NCBI GenBank assembly: GCA_001447805.1
Contig: CP013099.1
Coordinates: 1,302,001-1,366,000 of the forward strand
Direction: 5' to 3'
From: Candidatus Tenderia electrophaga
Lineage (GTDB): Bacteria; Pseudomonadota; Gammaproteobacteria; Tenderiales; Tenderiaceae
Length of the DNA stretch: 64,000 bases
Shown here: positions 7,933 through 17,192 of the stretch, one piece after another
Layout of the letters: each line of letters starts with the position of its first letter
Numbering within the stretch: the first letter of the stretch is position 1
Made by a program: the position numbers and the translations under genes
Notes under the pieces: model-generated
Database searches by the model: none
Told to the model about the DNA's origin: nothing
The model's input: the letters and a program-made list of their open reading frames with translations, nothing else

Positions 7933-10887
7933 TCAGTAGTACTGCCGGATATATCCGAACGCCTTGTCGAACAGATCCTGGTCTTTAACCTTGTATTTTA
8001 CGTAGATCACCTTCCGAAGATGTTGCTGAATGAGACGCTCGCCTTTGAGAGTATTCTGCCATCCATCGAACCTGACATTTCTAACAATCTCGTCAATATC
8101 ATTGACAATCCGCTCGACTACTACCGGCGTTTCCCCGTTCTTCACCTCGGCGAACAGTTCGGTCAGGGCCGCTTTGGCCTTGGCCTGTTCATCGACCGGG
8201 TCCACCTGCTTCTCGGCCTGGACGACTTCCTTGGCCAGGGTCAGCAACTCCTTGAGGAAGTCGAGGCTGTGGAGCAGGCCCTGTTCGTGCCGTTCCTTGA
8301 GCTTTTCGAGGCGTTCGCCCAGGGCGACAAACTTCGGATTGTCCTTGTGCTTGCGCAGGCGGGCGATGAGCTTGATCTCGATTTCCTTGGATTTCTTGTC
8401 CGCGTCCTTGGCATCGAGCAGCCCTTCGAGGACCTCGGCGTCCATCACCAGGGTGTCCAGATCGTCGCGCACCGTTTCCAGATGCACGTTCTCATGCACC
8501 AGTTCGATGGTCTTGGCCCCCAGGGCGTGCCAAAGCAGCTTGCCGTTACCGCTCGGCGGCTTCACCGACTCATAGACCTGGGTCAGCCACTTGTAGTCCT
8601 TTTCATAAAGGCCGAGACAGGGGTCGGGAGACAGCGCCTCCCACAGACGGGAGAGCACCGAGTATTCCGCCGCGAATTTGTCCCGGGTCTCGTTATCCGG
8701 CAGGCAATCCTGCGCCGCGATCAGCCCCTCGTAGCCGCCAACGGTGCGGTCCACGCCAGGGAAGAACGCCAGGCATCTCGCCACCACGCCGGGCAGCTCC
8801 TTCTTGAGCTCGTCCAGATTGCTGATGACCTTCTGCACCGCCTTTTCATCGAAATCGAGGGCCGTGGCCACGTCATCGAAAATGCCCAGATAATCGACGA
8901 TCAGGCCGTGGGTCTTGCCGGGGTAGACACGGTTGGTGCGGCAGATGGCCTGCAGCAGGTTGTGGTCCTTCATCGGCTTGTCGAGGTACATCACCTGAAG
9001 AATGGGCGCATCGAAACCGGTCAGGAGCTTGGAGGTGACGATCAGGAACTTGAGCGGGTCAATCGGATCGCGGAAACGGTCGAGGAGTTTTTCCTCCTCG
9101 TCCTTGGCCAGCTTCCATTCCGCGTACTGATCGGACTTGCCGCCCTGGGTGTGCATGACGATGGCGCTGGCCTCCGGGCCGACCAACTCGTCCATGGCCT
9201 TCTTGTTAAGCACGCAGCACTCCCGGTCGAAGGTCACCACCTGGGCCTTGAAGCCGTTCGGCTCCACCTTCTCCTGGAAGTGCTTGACAATGTGTTGGCA
9301 GATGGCGTTCACTCGCACCGGGGCCTTGATCAGCACCGCCATCTTGGCGGCCCGCTTGGCCAAATCGTCACGATCCAGCTCGCTCAGCTCATCGGTCATC
9401 TGAGAGTAGGCTTCGTCGATGGCGTCCTTGTTAATGTGCAGCTTCACGTCCACCGCCTCGAAATGGAGCGGCAGCGTGGCCTTGTCCCGGATCGAGTCCT
9501 GGAACGAGTAGCGGCTCATATAGCCTTGCTCATCCTCGTCCGCGCCGAAGGCCCAGAAGGTGTTGCGGTCCCGCTTGTTGATCGGCGTGCCGGTCAGGCC
9601 AAAGAGAAAGGCGTTGGGCAGCGCGTCGCGCATCTTGCGGCCTAAGTCGCCTTCCTGGGTGCGGTGCGCCTCGTCCACCATCACGATAATGTTCGAGCGC
9701 TCGTTCAGGCGGCCATCCGCCTCGCCAAATTTGTGAATGGTGGTGATGATGATCTTGCGGGTATCGGCCGCCAGCAGGCTTTGCAGTTCCTGCCGGGTGG
9801 CCGCTCCGATCATGTTCGGGATATCGGCGGCGTTGAAGGTGGCGGTGATCTGGGTGTCCAGATCGATGCGGTCCACCACGATCATCACCGTGGGGTTGCC
9901 GAGCTTGCGGTGCATCCGCAGCTTCTGCGCCGCGAACACCATTAGCAGCGACTTGCCCGAACCCTGGAAATGCCAGATCAGGCCCTTCTTGGGGTAGCCC
10001 TTGACCACGCGGGCCACCATCAGGTTAGCGCCTTCGTACTGTTGATAGCGGCAAATGATCTTGATGCGCCGGTGTTTCTTGTCGGTGGCGAACAGGGTGA
10101 AGTTCTGCAGGATGTCCAGCACCACATGGGGGCGCAGCATGGAGCGGATGGAACGCTGCACATCCGCAAGCGTCCCCTCGGCCTTGTTCTCGCCTTCGTG
10201 CCACGGCCCCCAGATATCGATGGGCATGCGTACCGAGCCGTAGCGATAGCACTTGCCCTCGGTGGCAAAGGAGAGGACGTTGGGCACGAACATCTGTGGC
10301 ACGCTCTGTTCGTAGCCGTTGTGGATGTCGCTGGCCCCGTCCATCCAGGTCACCGCCGGGCGCACCGGCGTTTTGGCCTCGCCGACCACCAGCGGGATGC
10401 CGTTGACCAGCATGACAATGTCGAAGCGGCGGCCGCCTTCCTTGACCGGGTAAACCCACTGGTTGGTGACCACGTAATCGTTGTTGCTGAGATTCTCGAA
10501 GTCGATCAGGCGCACCGGCGTATGTTCGCCGCGCTCACCGAAGGGCATGGACTTCTCGCCCCGCAGCCATTCGGCGAACAGCTCGTTGGCCCGCACCAGG
10601 CCTTCGCTCTGTACCGACAGCGGAATGGTTCGCAGGCGGTAGAGCACCTCGTCGGCGCGGTCTGGCTGGGCCTTGATTTCCGGGTTCAGGCGGATGAGGG
10701 CGTCGCGCACCATCGACTCCACCACCACGTCGGAGTGCTGGCGGGGCAGCTCCTCGGCGGCCACGAAGCGCCAGCCTTTTATCTCGCCGCCATAACTGGC
10801 AAGCTCTTCGGCAACCATGTTCGAAGTCACGCCGCCGCAGAGCGTGTCGAGAACCATCTGTTCGACCGTATTTTCTTCGTTAAACAC
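7933..10887 (-). CDS. hsdR: Type I restriction endonuclease, R (motor and nuclease) subunit
   Basis: 984 residues. The N-terminal PD-(D/E)xK nuclease is visible as D156 and E170-A-K172 (VVGEAK). The SF2 translocase follows: Walker A GSGKS at 309-313, DEAH at 405-408, a TGTPI motif, and later LLTGFDAP and AICRTNRVYPGK. The coiled C-terminal region is the usual HsdM-docking part. With HsdM and HsdS it would form the R2M2S complex that translocates and cuts unmodified DNA. The start is GTG at 10885-10887, preceded by GAGGAGG at good spacing, and it overlaps the end of hsdS by eight bases. It is the last of the overlapping genes of the unit. The end is followed by an open shifted frame (7877-7932), so slight C-terminal truncation is possible. 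Confidence 0.95.
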   Translation of the reverse strand: MFNEENTVEQMVLDTLCGGVTSNMVAEELASYGGEIKGWRFVAAEELPRQHSDVVVESMVRDALIRLNPEIKAQPDRADEVLYRLRTIPLSVQSEGLVRANELFAEWLRGEKSMPFGERGEHTPVRLIDFENLSNNDYVVTNQWVYPVKEGGRRFDIVMLVNGIPLVVGEAKTPVRPAVTWMDGASDIHNGYEQSVPQMFVPNVLSFATEGKCYRYGSVRMPIDIWGPWHEGENKAEGTLADVQRSIRSMLRPHVVLDILQNFTLFATDKKHRRIKIICRYQQYEGANLMVARVVKGYPKKGLIWHFQGSGKSLLMVFAAQKLRMHRKLGNPTVMIVVDRIDLDTQITATFNAADIPNMIGAATRQELQSLLAADTRKIIITTIHKFGEADGRLNERSNIIVMVDEAHRTQEGDLGRKMRDALPNAFLFGLTGTPINKRDRNTFWAFGADEDEQGYMSRYSFQDSIRDKATLPLHFEAVDVKLHINKDAIDEAYSQMTDELSELDRDDLAKRAAKMAVLIKAPVRVNAICQHIVKHFQEKVEPNGFKAQVVTFDRECCVLNKKAMDELVGPEASAIVMHTQGGKSDQYAEWKLAKDEEEKLLDRFRDPIDPLKFLIVTSKLLTGFDAPILQVMYLDKPMKDHNLLQAICRTNRVYPGKTHGLIVDYLGIFDDVATALDFDEKAVQKVISNLDELKKELPGVVARCLAFFPGVDRTVGGYEGLIAAQDCLPDNETRDKFAAEYSVLSRLWEALSPDPCLGLYEKDYKWLTQVYESVKPPSGNGKLLWHALGAKTIELVHENVHLETVRDDLDTLVMDAEVLEGLLDAKDADKKSKEIEIKLIARLRKHKDNPKFVALGERLEKLKERHEQGLLHSLDFLKELLTLAKEVVQAEKQVDPVDEQAKAKAALTELFAEVKNGETPVVVERIVNDIDEIVRNVRFDGWQNTLKGERLIQQHLRKVIYVKYKVKDQDLFDKAFGYIRQYY

Positions 10888-12037
10888 AGAGTGCCTCCTC
10901 GGAGAGGCCAGTATTGATTATGGATCGCCTCAATTCAGACAGTGCGTCGATATGTACTGCGATAGCTTGCCTGGCCTTATCCCACTGGCAAGCTATTTTC
11001 TCAATATTATTTCTCTCTTCCTCTGGTGGGACGGGAATAAGATGCTCCGTAAGCCACGATTTTCGTATGTGAACTAGCTCCTTCTTAAAGCCATGTGCAT
11101 CCTTTTCTACTTCGGACGTTATGAGCTGCAAAATTTCAAACAGCCATCTTTTGCCGATACTTGAATTTGGCTCAATCTTAAAAATGTGCTGATTGAGACC
11201 ACCGGTAGGCCCATCCCAGATACGAGGACCAAAAGACATTCCTTTAACACCGGCCCAGGCGTATAAAAGCTGGCCGGGTCGTACTAACCATCGTTCTTCC
11301 AGCTCACCATCAAAATGATTAAATTCTCTAGAACCATTCAGGTTCTGGATTCTGATTATCGGGTACCCACTCTGTGACCACTCGGACGACTTAAACCCTC
11401 TACCATTGCTAAAAGAACAGAGTTGGCCAATTGGCTTTTCTTCCCATCCTCGCCCCCCAGCTTTCAGTCTTACAGCAATATCCAAGCGGTAAGCATTCTC
11501 AGCTTCGGCTCTGCATGTTTTCCAGTATTCAAACGCCTCATCCGCCGCCAACAGGATCTCGGCAATGCGCTTCTGTTCATCAAGCGGTGGCAGCGGGAAT
11601 TCAAAGTCCTTCAATGCCGTCCAACTGGTTCTCGGTGACAGCGAACCGGCTGAGGTGCCAAGTGCATGATCAAAAAAGGCATCGCTCTGGCAGATAAATG
11701 GCAGAAGCTCGGGCAGTAGAACCTTTCTGTTTTTCGGCTCGAACGTCAGGATGTCCCCGGAGCAAATGCCTTCAAACTCGGCATAGGCGACCTTGCGTTG
11801 ATAGGCCCGGCGCTTGCCGAAAAGCGTCTGTCCCGGTACGAATTTGCGGGTAAACGAGGTGCCATCCGCAACGGAGTTCCAGCGACGGATATGCAGATTC
11901 TCGGGGTCGATGTGTTCAAGCCCGACGATTCTTTCAACGCCATTGGTCTCGGGATCTCGCTCCACAAGATTGGCGTTCTTCACCACCTCGCCGAACTTGA
12001 CCATCTTCCAGCCGGGCTTGAGTTGGCTGCCTGTCAT
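10880..12037 (-). CDS. hsdS: Type I restriction-modification specificity subunit
   Basis: 385 residues arranged as two target-recognition domains (about 1-145 and 195-335), each followed by a conserved spacer. The first spacer has PLPPLDEQKRIAEIL (149-163), a hallmark of HsdS; the second reads PVPPEEERNNIEKI. This double layout specifies a bipartite DNA target. The gene overlaps the protease stop by ATGA at 12034-12037 and overlaps hsdR by eight bases. Base composition of the second half (about 10900-11500 on the plus strand) is visibly more AT-rich than the flanking genes, consistent with exchange of the second recognition domain. There is only one hsdS for two hsdM genes. Confidence 0.93.
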   Translation of the reverse strand: MTGSQLKPGWKMVKFGEVVKNANLVERDPETNGVERIVGLEHIDPENLHIRRWNSVADGTSFTRKFVPGQTLFGKRRAYQRKVAYAEFEGICSGDILTFEPKNRKVLLPELLPFICQSDAFFDHALGTSAGSLSPRTSWTALKDFEFPLPPLDEQKRIAEILLAADEAFEYWKTCRAEAENAYRLDIAVRLKAGGRGWEEKPIGQLCSFSNGRGFKSSEWSQSGYPIIRIQNLNGSREFNHFDGELEERWLVRPGQLLYAWAGVKGMSFGPRIWDGPTGGLNQHIFKIEPNSSIGKRWLFEILQLITSEVEKDAHGFKKELVHIRKSWLTEHLIPVPPEEERNNIEKIACQWDKARQAIAVHIDALSELRRSIINTGLSEEALCV

Positions 12038-14382
12038 ACCTTGACCCTCACAGGCAGTCTCGCCTCTAGTTGCATCTTGACTCTTGAATAGAGTCGCGCC
12101 TCCTCATTTTCCTGGTCACGCAGGCTGACCACCAGAGAATACGCTTCTTCGGTGTCGCACAAATTGTCACCCCAGGGAAAGTCATTCCGGGTCACGACGA
12201 CAAAGAGCTTCTGGTTGCGCAGTTTGGATTTGGCGTTGAATTGTCGGAAGCGCCAGAAATCGGCCTGGACCGTGCCCTTGCTGCGTGCCTGCTGGCCAAT
12301 GGTGGCGGTCTTCAGTTCGGGGATGTTCTCGTAGTCATCCTTCTCGGTTGCCTTGTTGAACATGGTGGTGACGTGCTCCAGATCAGGCGCAGTGACCAGG
12401 CGGAAATCAATGCGAGTTGCACGGTATTTGACCCGGGTTGATCGAACCGGCGGCGTGTAGGCGAGCGCAACGGCAATTTCTCTCAGACGGCGTTTGCCAC
12501 CACTGACGAACTCATCGGGAATGGGAATTTCATAGAAGTGGTGGCGTTTGTTCCCGATGGGACCGCGCGCAATCAGCGTCACGGCATTTTCCAGTGAGCG
12601 ATGAAGAGATTCCTCATTCACTTGTCCATAGCCGCAGACGCTCCTGAACGACTTGTCCTGTTTGATCAGCTTCTGGCTGGCCTCTGGCATAAAGGCGTTC
12701 AGACAGAGCAACGCCCGGATGAAATTGGCGTCGGCATCGGGATGTTCAAGAAGAATGGAGGCGGCCAGATGCGCGACCTGTGGCGCGGCCATGCTGGTGC
12801 CAATATCAACGGCGAAGGGATGACCTTTTGCGAATTGATGGTTCGTTGAAACGACGCCCAGTCCAGCGACACGCTCCATAAGCGAATGGCTGGCCCGCGT
12901 ATTGATGGCCCAGTTGCCGCCGTGTGCCAGAAGCTCTGGCTTGATGGCACCGTCAACGGAATATCCGCCTCGGGTGAAAGGCGATGGTTGCTCAGGTTGA
13001 GCAATCGGCACCTCTGACGGATCGTGGGTGTGGGTCTGACTGTTCCAGCTTTGGTTATGCCGCGCCAAGCTGCCCACGGTGAGAGCATTTAATGCGGGAG
13101 CAGGATCAACGATTCGCCAGGCATCGTCCAGCAAGTAATTCGGGTAGTTGTCCCGCCACTCCAACCCATCAGGAGACTCCTCACCAATGCGATGGTTGCC
13201 CGCAGACACCACGAACAGGACGTTCAGTTCCCGAGAGAGGGTATCCAAGGTTACGGAAAGTCCTTTCAGATGGCTGCCGTTATAAGGTTTGTTCGCATCA
13301 CCCAATGAGAGATTGAAGATTCGGCAGCCGTGTTGTTCTACAAAGTGACGTACTGCCTTTTCAATGTGGTTCTCAACAAAACCGGTTGCATTGTTGTCTT
13401 TGTCGAGGACTCTGCCGCTGAACAGGCGCAGAGTTGGGACGAAAGCACCGGCGCGCAAGTGGCGCTCGAAGTCCCCATAGAGAGCCAGACCTGCGACATG
13501 GGTGCCATGGCCATTCTCGTCATGGGCTCCTTCTCCTGGCAGGAAGCTCTGTGCATCCCCGATGGCAGAACCCAACAGAGGATGACCGGTCGCAAGCCCG
13601 CTATCCAGGACAACGATGCCTGGTGCTTCCTCACCCGGATCGGGAATCTCTGAGAAATTCTGTATATCCTGAAAAACAACTGATCGTTCCAGACCAAAGC
13701 TGGGAGGCAGGTCAACCGTACGTACATCGCGGTGGCGGAGGAGCTGTTCTGCCTGATCGGGGTTGCAGAGAACGCGGCAAAGGGTCAATCCTGGCTGCTT
13801 GACCTGATCCTTTTTCTCAATGCCTTGCCGCTTCAGCCATTCTTCGAACTTGGCCCACTCCTGATCGCGTCCCTGGTGGTTATCTTCAAGGGGCCAGAGT
13901 TCGACATCAATCAGGAACTCATCGGATTCCGGGAATCCCTGCTTTCTGAGAGCCCACCCTCTGCGATCCTCGGCGCTCCAACCATCGATACTTTGCAGGG
14001 CATAAATAACCTGCTTATTCGTGACATCGCCACCACTAGCCATAGTGGAAAGTCGCGCTTCAAATTGGGCAAGAGCGGCATTGCTGGCAAAACCAATAAC
14101 AACCGTTTCATCCTCTTGGCTGACAAATTCGATCTCGGTTGAAATCTTTCGAAGATCCTCGGGGTTGAATCCCTTATGTACCGTAAACCGGAATAATTTA
14201 CGGTCATCGAAACCGCCCACATCACTGGCAGACTGCTCTTTGGCGTTGGCGAGCTTCTGCAACAGCCCTCGCCCGTGTCCACGGACATCGCTTGGAGGCG
14301 GCGGTGGCCTATACTCGCGAGATCGCTTCTCGTTGACCGGCGCTTCCCGCTGGATGGTGAGGTGGGGAAAGGTCTCTTCCAT
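12034..14382 (-). CDS. ietS: Subtilisin-like (S8) serine protease, IetS-like
   Basis: 782 residues, no signal peptide and no membrane segment, so cytoplasmic. The S8 triad is complete: D260 in VVLDSG, H292 in GHGTHVAG, S530 in GTSMAAP, with the oxyanion Asn at 396 (SAGNH). A 255-residue N-terminal part and a 240-residue C-terminal part have no motif I know. An AAA+ ATPase gene precedes it by six bases, and an AAA ATPase plus S8 protease pair is the make-up of the IetAS anti-phage system, so I use that name by architecture. Start ATG 14380-14382 with GAGGAG upstream. It ends in an ATGA overlap with hsdS, which places it physically inside the type I restriction operon. Substrate unknown: phage protein, host protein, or HsdR itself are all possible. 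Confidence 0.85.
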   Translation of the reverse strand: MEETFPHLTIQREAPVNEKRSREYRPPPPPSDVRGHGRGLLQKLANAKEQSASDVGGFDDRKLFRFTVHKGFNPEDLRKISTEIEFVSQEDETVVIGFASNAALAQFEARLSTMASGGDVTNKQVIYALQSIDGWSAEDRRGWALRKQGFPESDEFLIDVELWPLEDNHQGRDQEWAKFEEWLKRQGIEKKDQVKQPGLTLCRVLCNPDQAEQLLRHRDVRTVDLPPSFGLERSVVFQDIQNFSEIPDPGEEAPGIVVLDSGLATGHPLLGSAIGDAQSFLPGEGAHDENGHGTHVAGLALYGDFERHLRAGAFVPTLRLFSGRVLDKDNNATGFVENHIEKAVRHFVEQHGCRIFNLSLGDANKPYNGSHLKGLSVTLDTLSRELNVLFVVSAGNHRIGEESPDGLEWRDNYPNYLLDDAWRIVDPAPALNALTVGSLARHNQSWNSQTHTHDPSEVPIAQPEQPSPFTRGGYSVDGAIKPELLAHGGNWAINTRASHSLMERVAGLGVVSTNHQFAKGHPFAVDIGTSMAAPQVAHLAASILLEHPDADANFIRALLCLNAFMPEASQKLIKQDKSFRSVCGYGQVNEESLHRSLENAVTLIARGPIGNKRHHFYEIPIPDEFVSGGKRRLREIAVALAYTPPVRSTRVKYRATRIDFRLVTAPDLEHVTTMFNKATEKDDYENIPELKTATIGQQARSKGTVQADFWRFRQFNAKSKLRNQKLFVVVTRNDFPWGDNLCDTEEAYSLVVSLRDQENEEARLYSRVKMQLEARLPVRVKV

Positions 14383-14388
14383 GATCGA

Positions 14389-15384
14389 TTAGCTCCTCTT
14401 GGTACGTGCTCTACGAGCATCCTCGCGTTTGATGGCCGATTGCAGGTGACGCTCACTGAGGAACTCTTTCCCCGCCAGAACCATATCTTTCGCGGCACGG
14501 CGCAAAACGCGTTCCACGTCGGCGTGACTCATGCCTTTGAACAACGTTGCTATACGGGCATCGTCAATTTCGAATTCCCTACGAAGCCCGCGGAGCTTGA
14601 CTGACAATAAGCGACGCAACTGTTCAAGGTTTGGCGATTCAAAAACCAGCACCTCATCAAATCGCCGCCAAACGGCGGAATCGAGAATACGTTCATGGTT
14701 GGTTGCCGCCACCAGAATGCTCTTACCCTCATACGCATCGAGCATCTGGAGGAAAGCATTCACTACGCGCTTCAGTTCGCCGTGTTCCGCCTCATCTGAA
14801 CGTTCCTTGGCCATTGCATCAAATTCATCGAACAAAACCACCATTGGCACGGTAGAGACGAAATCGAAAACTTGCCGCAGATTGGCCGCTGTTTCGCCAA
14901 GGAGTGACGAAATCACGCTGTCAATGCGCACGATGGCGAGGGGTAAGCCAAGCTCACTAGCGAGGACTTCAGCAGTCAGGGTTTTTCCGCATCCCGGAGG
15001 ACCGCAAAACAGTATTTTGTCTGCTGGGTGCAAGCCATAACTCTGCAATGTCTCGACCCGGTGATGCTCCTGCAGTAGTTCATCCAGGAGTGAGGCGTTT
15101 TCATCTGAAAGCACAACGTCTTCCAGACGCCTTACCGGCTCCTTGATCTGCAACAGTGGAAGGTTCCGGTCTTTATCTTTAGGCAAACGGTCGTTTAACA
15201 CAGAATGCAGTGGCGCGGAGGTGCTACGACGCCCATAAAGAATTTTTTCCAGATCATTCGCCAGCAGGTGATGGTTCTTGGCTCGCTCTTCCAGGATCAG
15301 TTGCTCGGATACGCGCTTGAACGCTTCATGGTTACCTTCCGATCCTGTTTTAACTAGCTGCCTCAGTAGCTTAGCTGTTGCCAT
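14389..15384 (-). CDS. ietA: AAA+ ATPase, IetA-like partner of the S8 protease
   Basis: 331 residues. A single AAA+ module: Walker A GPPGCGKT (128-135), Walker B VVLFDEFDA (182-190), sensor 1 AATNH (226-230), then the Arg pair at 240-241 where the arginine finger is expected, and a C-terminal lid helix bundle. The first 110 residues are helical and presumably bind the substrate or partner. Start ATG 15382-15384 with AGGAG eight bases upstream. It follows the second hsdM by 45 bases and precedes the protease by six. By analogy to known ATPase-protease couples it probably recognises or unfolds what the S8 protease cuts. The IetA name rests on architecture and pairing, not on a computed match. 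Confidence 0.85.
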   Translation of the reverse strand: MATAKLLRQLVKTGSEGNHEAFKRVSEQLILEERAKNHHLLANDLEKILYGRRSTSAPLHSVLNDRLPKDKDRNLPLLQIKEPVRRLEDVVLSDENASLLDELLQEHHRVETLQSYGLHPADKILFCGPPGCGKTLTAEVLASELGLPLAIVRIDSVISSLLGETAANLRQVFDFVSTVPMVVLFDEFDAMAKERSDEAEHGELKRVVNAFLQMLDAYEGKSILVAATNHERILDSAVWRRFDEVLVFESPNLEQLRRLLSVKLRGLRREFEIDDARIATLFKGMSHADVERVLRRAAKDMVLAGKEFLSERHLQSAIKREDARRARTKRS

Positions 15385-15429
15385 ATTTGTTCTCCTGTTT
15401 CACCTATTCTCCCATGTCACGCTATTGTC

Positions 15430-16968
15430 TTACTGGATCATTTTCGTGGCATCACGAAAATGATCCGTTTGTTGTTCAAGCACCTCAAAAAGATCATCCA
15501 TCGACTCCCGCAAGGCCATCGAGCTTTGCTGCCAGTTTGCTATGGCCTGTTTGAGGCTGACGGTTTCGGTCGCGCCGTTGCCATTGCCATTTCCGTTGTC
15601 CGCCCGCACGTAGAGCGGGATGCTGAGGTTGCTGGCTTTCTCCCGGATCTCGTCATTGCTGACCACCCGGGCAAAGCCGTCCTCGTCGTCAAAGGCCTGA
15701 TAGGCGGAGACAATGCGCTGGAGGTGGTCGTCGGTGAGGAAGCTCTGTGCCCTCTCGCGGGTCACCTCGTTCACCGCGTTGATGAAGAGCACCTTGTTTC
15801 TGCGCTCCTTGGGCTTATTCATGCGGCAGATGACGACGCAGGCTTCCATGGGTGAGTTATAAAAGAGGTTAGGACCGAGGCCCAGCACACACTCCACCAC
15901 GTCGTGGGCGACCAGTTTCTCGCGCATGGCCGACTCTTCGTTGCGGAAGAGGACGCCATGCGGAAACAGGATGGCGCAGCGGCCACTCTTGGCCTTCATG
16001 CTCTTGATGATGTGCTGCCAGAAGGCGTAGTCGGCGCGGCCCTGGGGCGGGGTGCCGTAGATGTTTCGGCCCCACGGATCGGCGGACCAGGCATCGCGGT
16101 CCCACTGTTTGATGGAGTACGGCGGATTGGCCAGGACCACATCGAACTGCATGAGCCGGTCGCCTTCGACAAAGGCGGGATTGGCCAGGGTGTCGCCACG
16201 GACGATACGGAAGTCCTCAATGCCGTGCAGGAACAGGTTCATCCGGCCGATGGCGGAGGTGAGCAGGTTGCGCTCCTGGCCGAACAGCCGCAGATTCCGC
16301 CACTCCTTGTGCTGCCGTTTCAGATGGGCGACGGCGGACAGCAGCATGCCTGCCGAACCACAGGTGGGATCATAGATCGACTCACCCGGTTTGGGTTCGA
16401 GCATCTCGGTCATCAGATGAACCACGGTGCGGTTGGTATAGAACTCCGCAGCGGTGTGGCCGGAATCGTCGGCGAACTTTTTGATCAGAAACTCGTAGCC
16501 CACGCCCAGCTCATCCTCCGGGCAGTTGGAGAGCGAAAGCGTCTGCGAGCTGAAATGCTCGATGAGCTCGCGCAGCATGTGATCCGGCAGGCGGTCCTTG
16601 TTGGTCCACTGAGCATCGCCAAAGACCCCATACAGGGTGTCGGGGTTGGCTGTTTCAATCGCCCGCAGAGAGTCCTGGATAGCCTTGCCCACGTTCTTGA
16701 CCTTGGTGCGGGTAACCTTCCAGTGGGCGTCCTCCGGGATCTGGAATCGATGCTGCTCGGGAAGCGCGGCGTATTCCTGATCGCCGCCGGACTCCTCCAG
16801 CGCATCGGCCAGCTCCTCGTCATAGACGTCGCACAGGCGCTTGTAGAACAGCAGCGGGAAGATGAACTGCTTGTAGTCCCCGGCGTCAATGTATCCGCGC
16901 AGCAAGGTGGCCGCGCCCCAGAGGTAGGATTCCAGCTCCGATTGGGAAATGTGTTTGCTTTTCTTCAT
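15430..16968 (-). CDS. hsdM: Second type I N6-adenine DNA methyltransferase subunit
   Basis: 512 residues from the ATG at 16966-16968, chosen because it gives the same ATGA overlap with the preceding gene as at the other junctions; another ATG lies six codons upstream. HsdM_N helical domain (10-150), then the methylase fold with SAM motif I DPTCGSAGM (200-208) and catalytic motif IV NPPY (281-284). Motif I departs from the usual DPxxGTGG by Ser-Ala. The C-terminal 40 residues form a helical tail after a GNGNGNG linker. It is clearly homologous over its whole length to the upstream HsdM (both share FGDAQWTNKDRL and RMNLFLHG) but well diverged. With a single hsdS, it may form a mixed M1-M2-S enzyme or one of the two may be regulatory. 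Confidence 0.92.
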   Translation of the reverse strand: MKKSKHISQSELESYLWGAATLLRGYIDAGDYKQFIFPLLFYKRLCDVYDEELADALEESGGDQEYAALPEQHRFQIPEDAHWKVTRTKVKNVGKAIQDSLRAIETANPDTLYGVFGDAQWTNKDRLPDHMLRELIEHFSSQTLSLSNCPEDELGVGYEFLIKKFADDSGHTAAEFYTNRTVVHLMTEMLEPKPGESIYDPTCGSAGMLLSAVAHLKRQHKEWRNLRLFGQERNLLTSAIGRMNLFLHGIEDFRIVRGDTLANPAFVEGDRLMQFDVVLANPPYSIKQWDRDAWSADPWGRNIYGTPPQGRADYAFWQHIIKSMKAKSGRCAILFPHGVLFRNEESAMREKLVAHDVVECVLGLGPNLFYNSPMEACVVICRMNKPKERRNKVLFINAVNEVTRERAQSFLTDDHLQRIVSAYQAFDDEDGFARVVSNDEIREKASNLSIPLYVRADNGNGNGNGATETVSLKQAIANWQQSSMALRESMDDLFEVLEQQTDHFRDATKMIQ

Positions 16969-17192
16969 CGCGCTACTACTTCCCATTCAGAAATGTCCGT
17001 TGGAATATCGACGCCATCCAGGGAGTCCCAGTCGTAATCGCCGGTCGCCTGCATGTAGACGTCATCGGCGGCCGCCATGGCCGAGTGATAAGAGCCGAGC
17101 AGGTCATCCTTGAACCACAGCCCCCAGCGACCGTTGGCTTGCGGTTTAATGAGGAAAAGACCGATGGGCGACCTGTACTGATACACCTTCAT
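16965..17192 (-). CDS. Small protein of unknown function between the two hsdM genes
   Basis: 75 residues, acidic at the C-terminus, with aromatic-rich core (SPIGLFLIKPQANGRWGLWF, then LGSYHSAMAAADDVYMQATG, then DWDSL). No family name is known to me. It overlaps hsdM1 by ATGA at its start and hsdM2 by ATGA at its end, so it is translationally coupled to both methylases and almost surely real. I infer a role tied to the methylase or restriction complex, such as an assembly factor or a controller, but nothing in the sequence shows it. Confidence 0.75.
   Translation of the reverse strand: MKVYQYRSPIGLFLIKPQANGRWGLWFKDDLLGSYHSAMAAADDVYMQATGDYDWDSLDGVDIPTDISEWEVVAR

Noticed and set aside
8020-9645. 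Long open frame on the plus strand opposite hsdR
   Set aside because: It mirrors the codons of hsdR in a high-GC3 gene, has no recognisable domain and no ribosome site. The same applies to long antisense frames opposite the hybrid kinase (1547-2746), dnaK (30642-32045), carB (36761-39085), nuoF (50641-52128) and nuoG (52246-54168).
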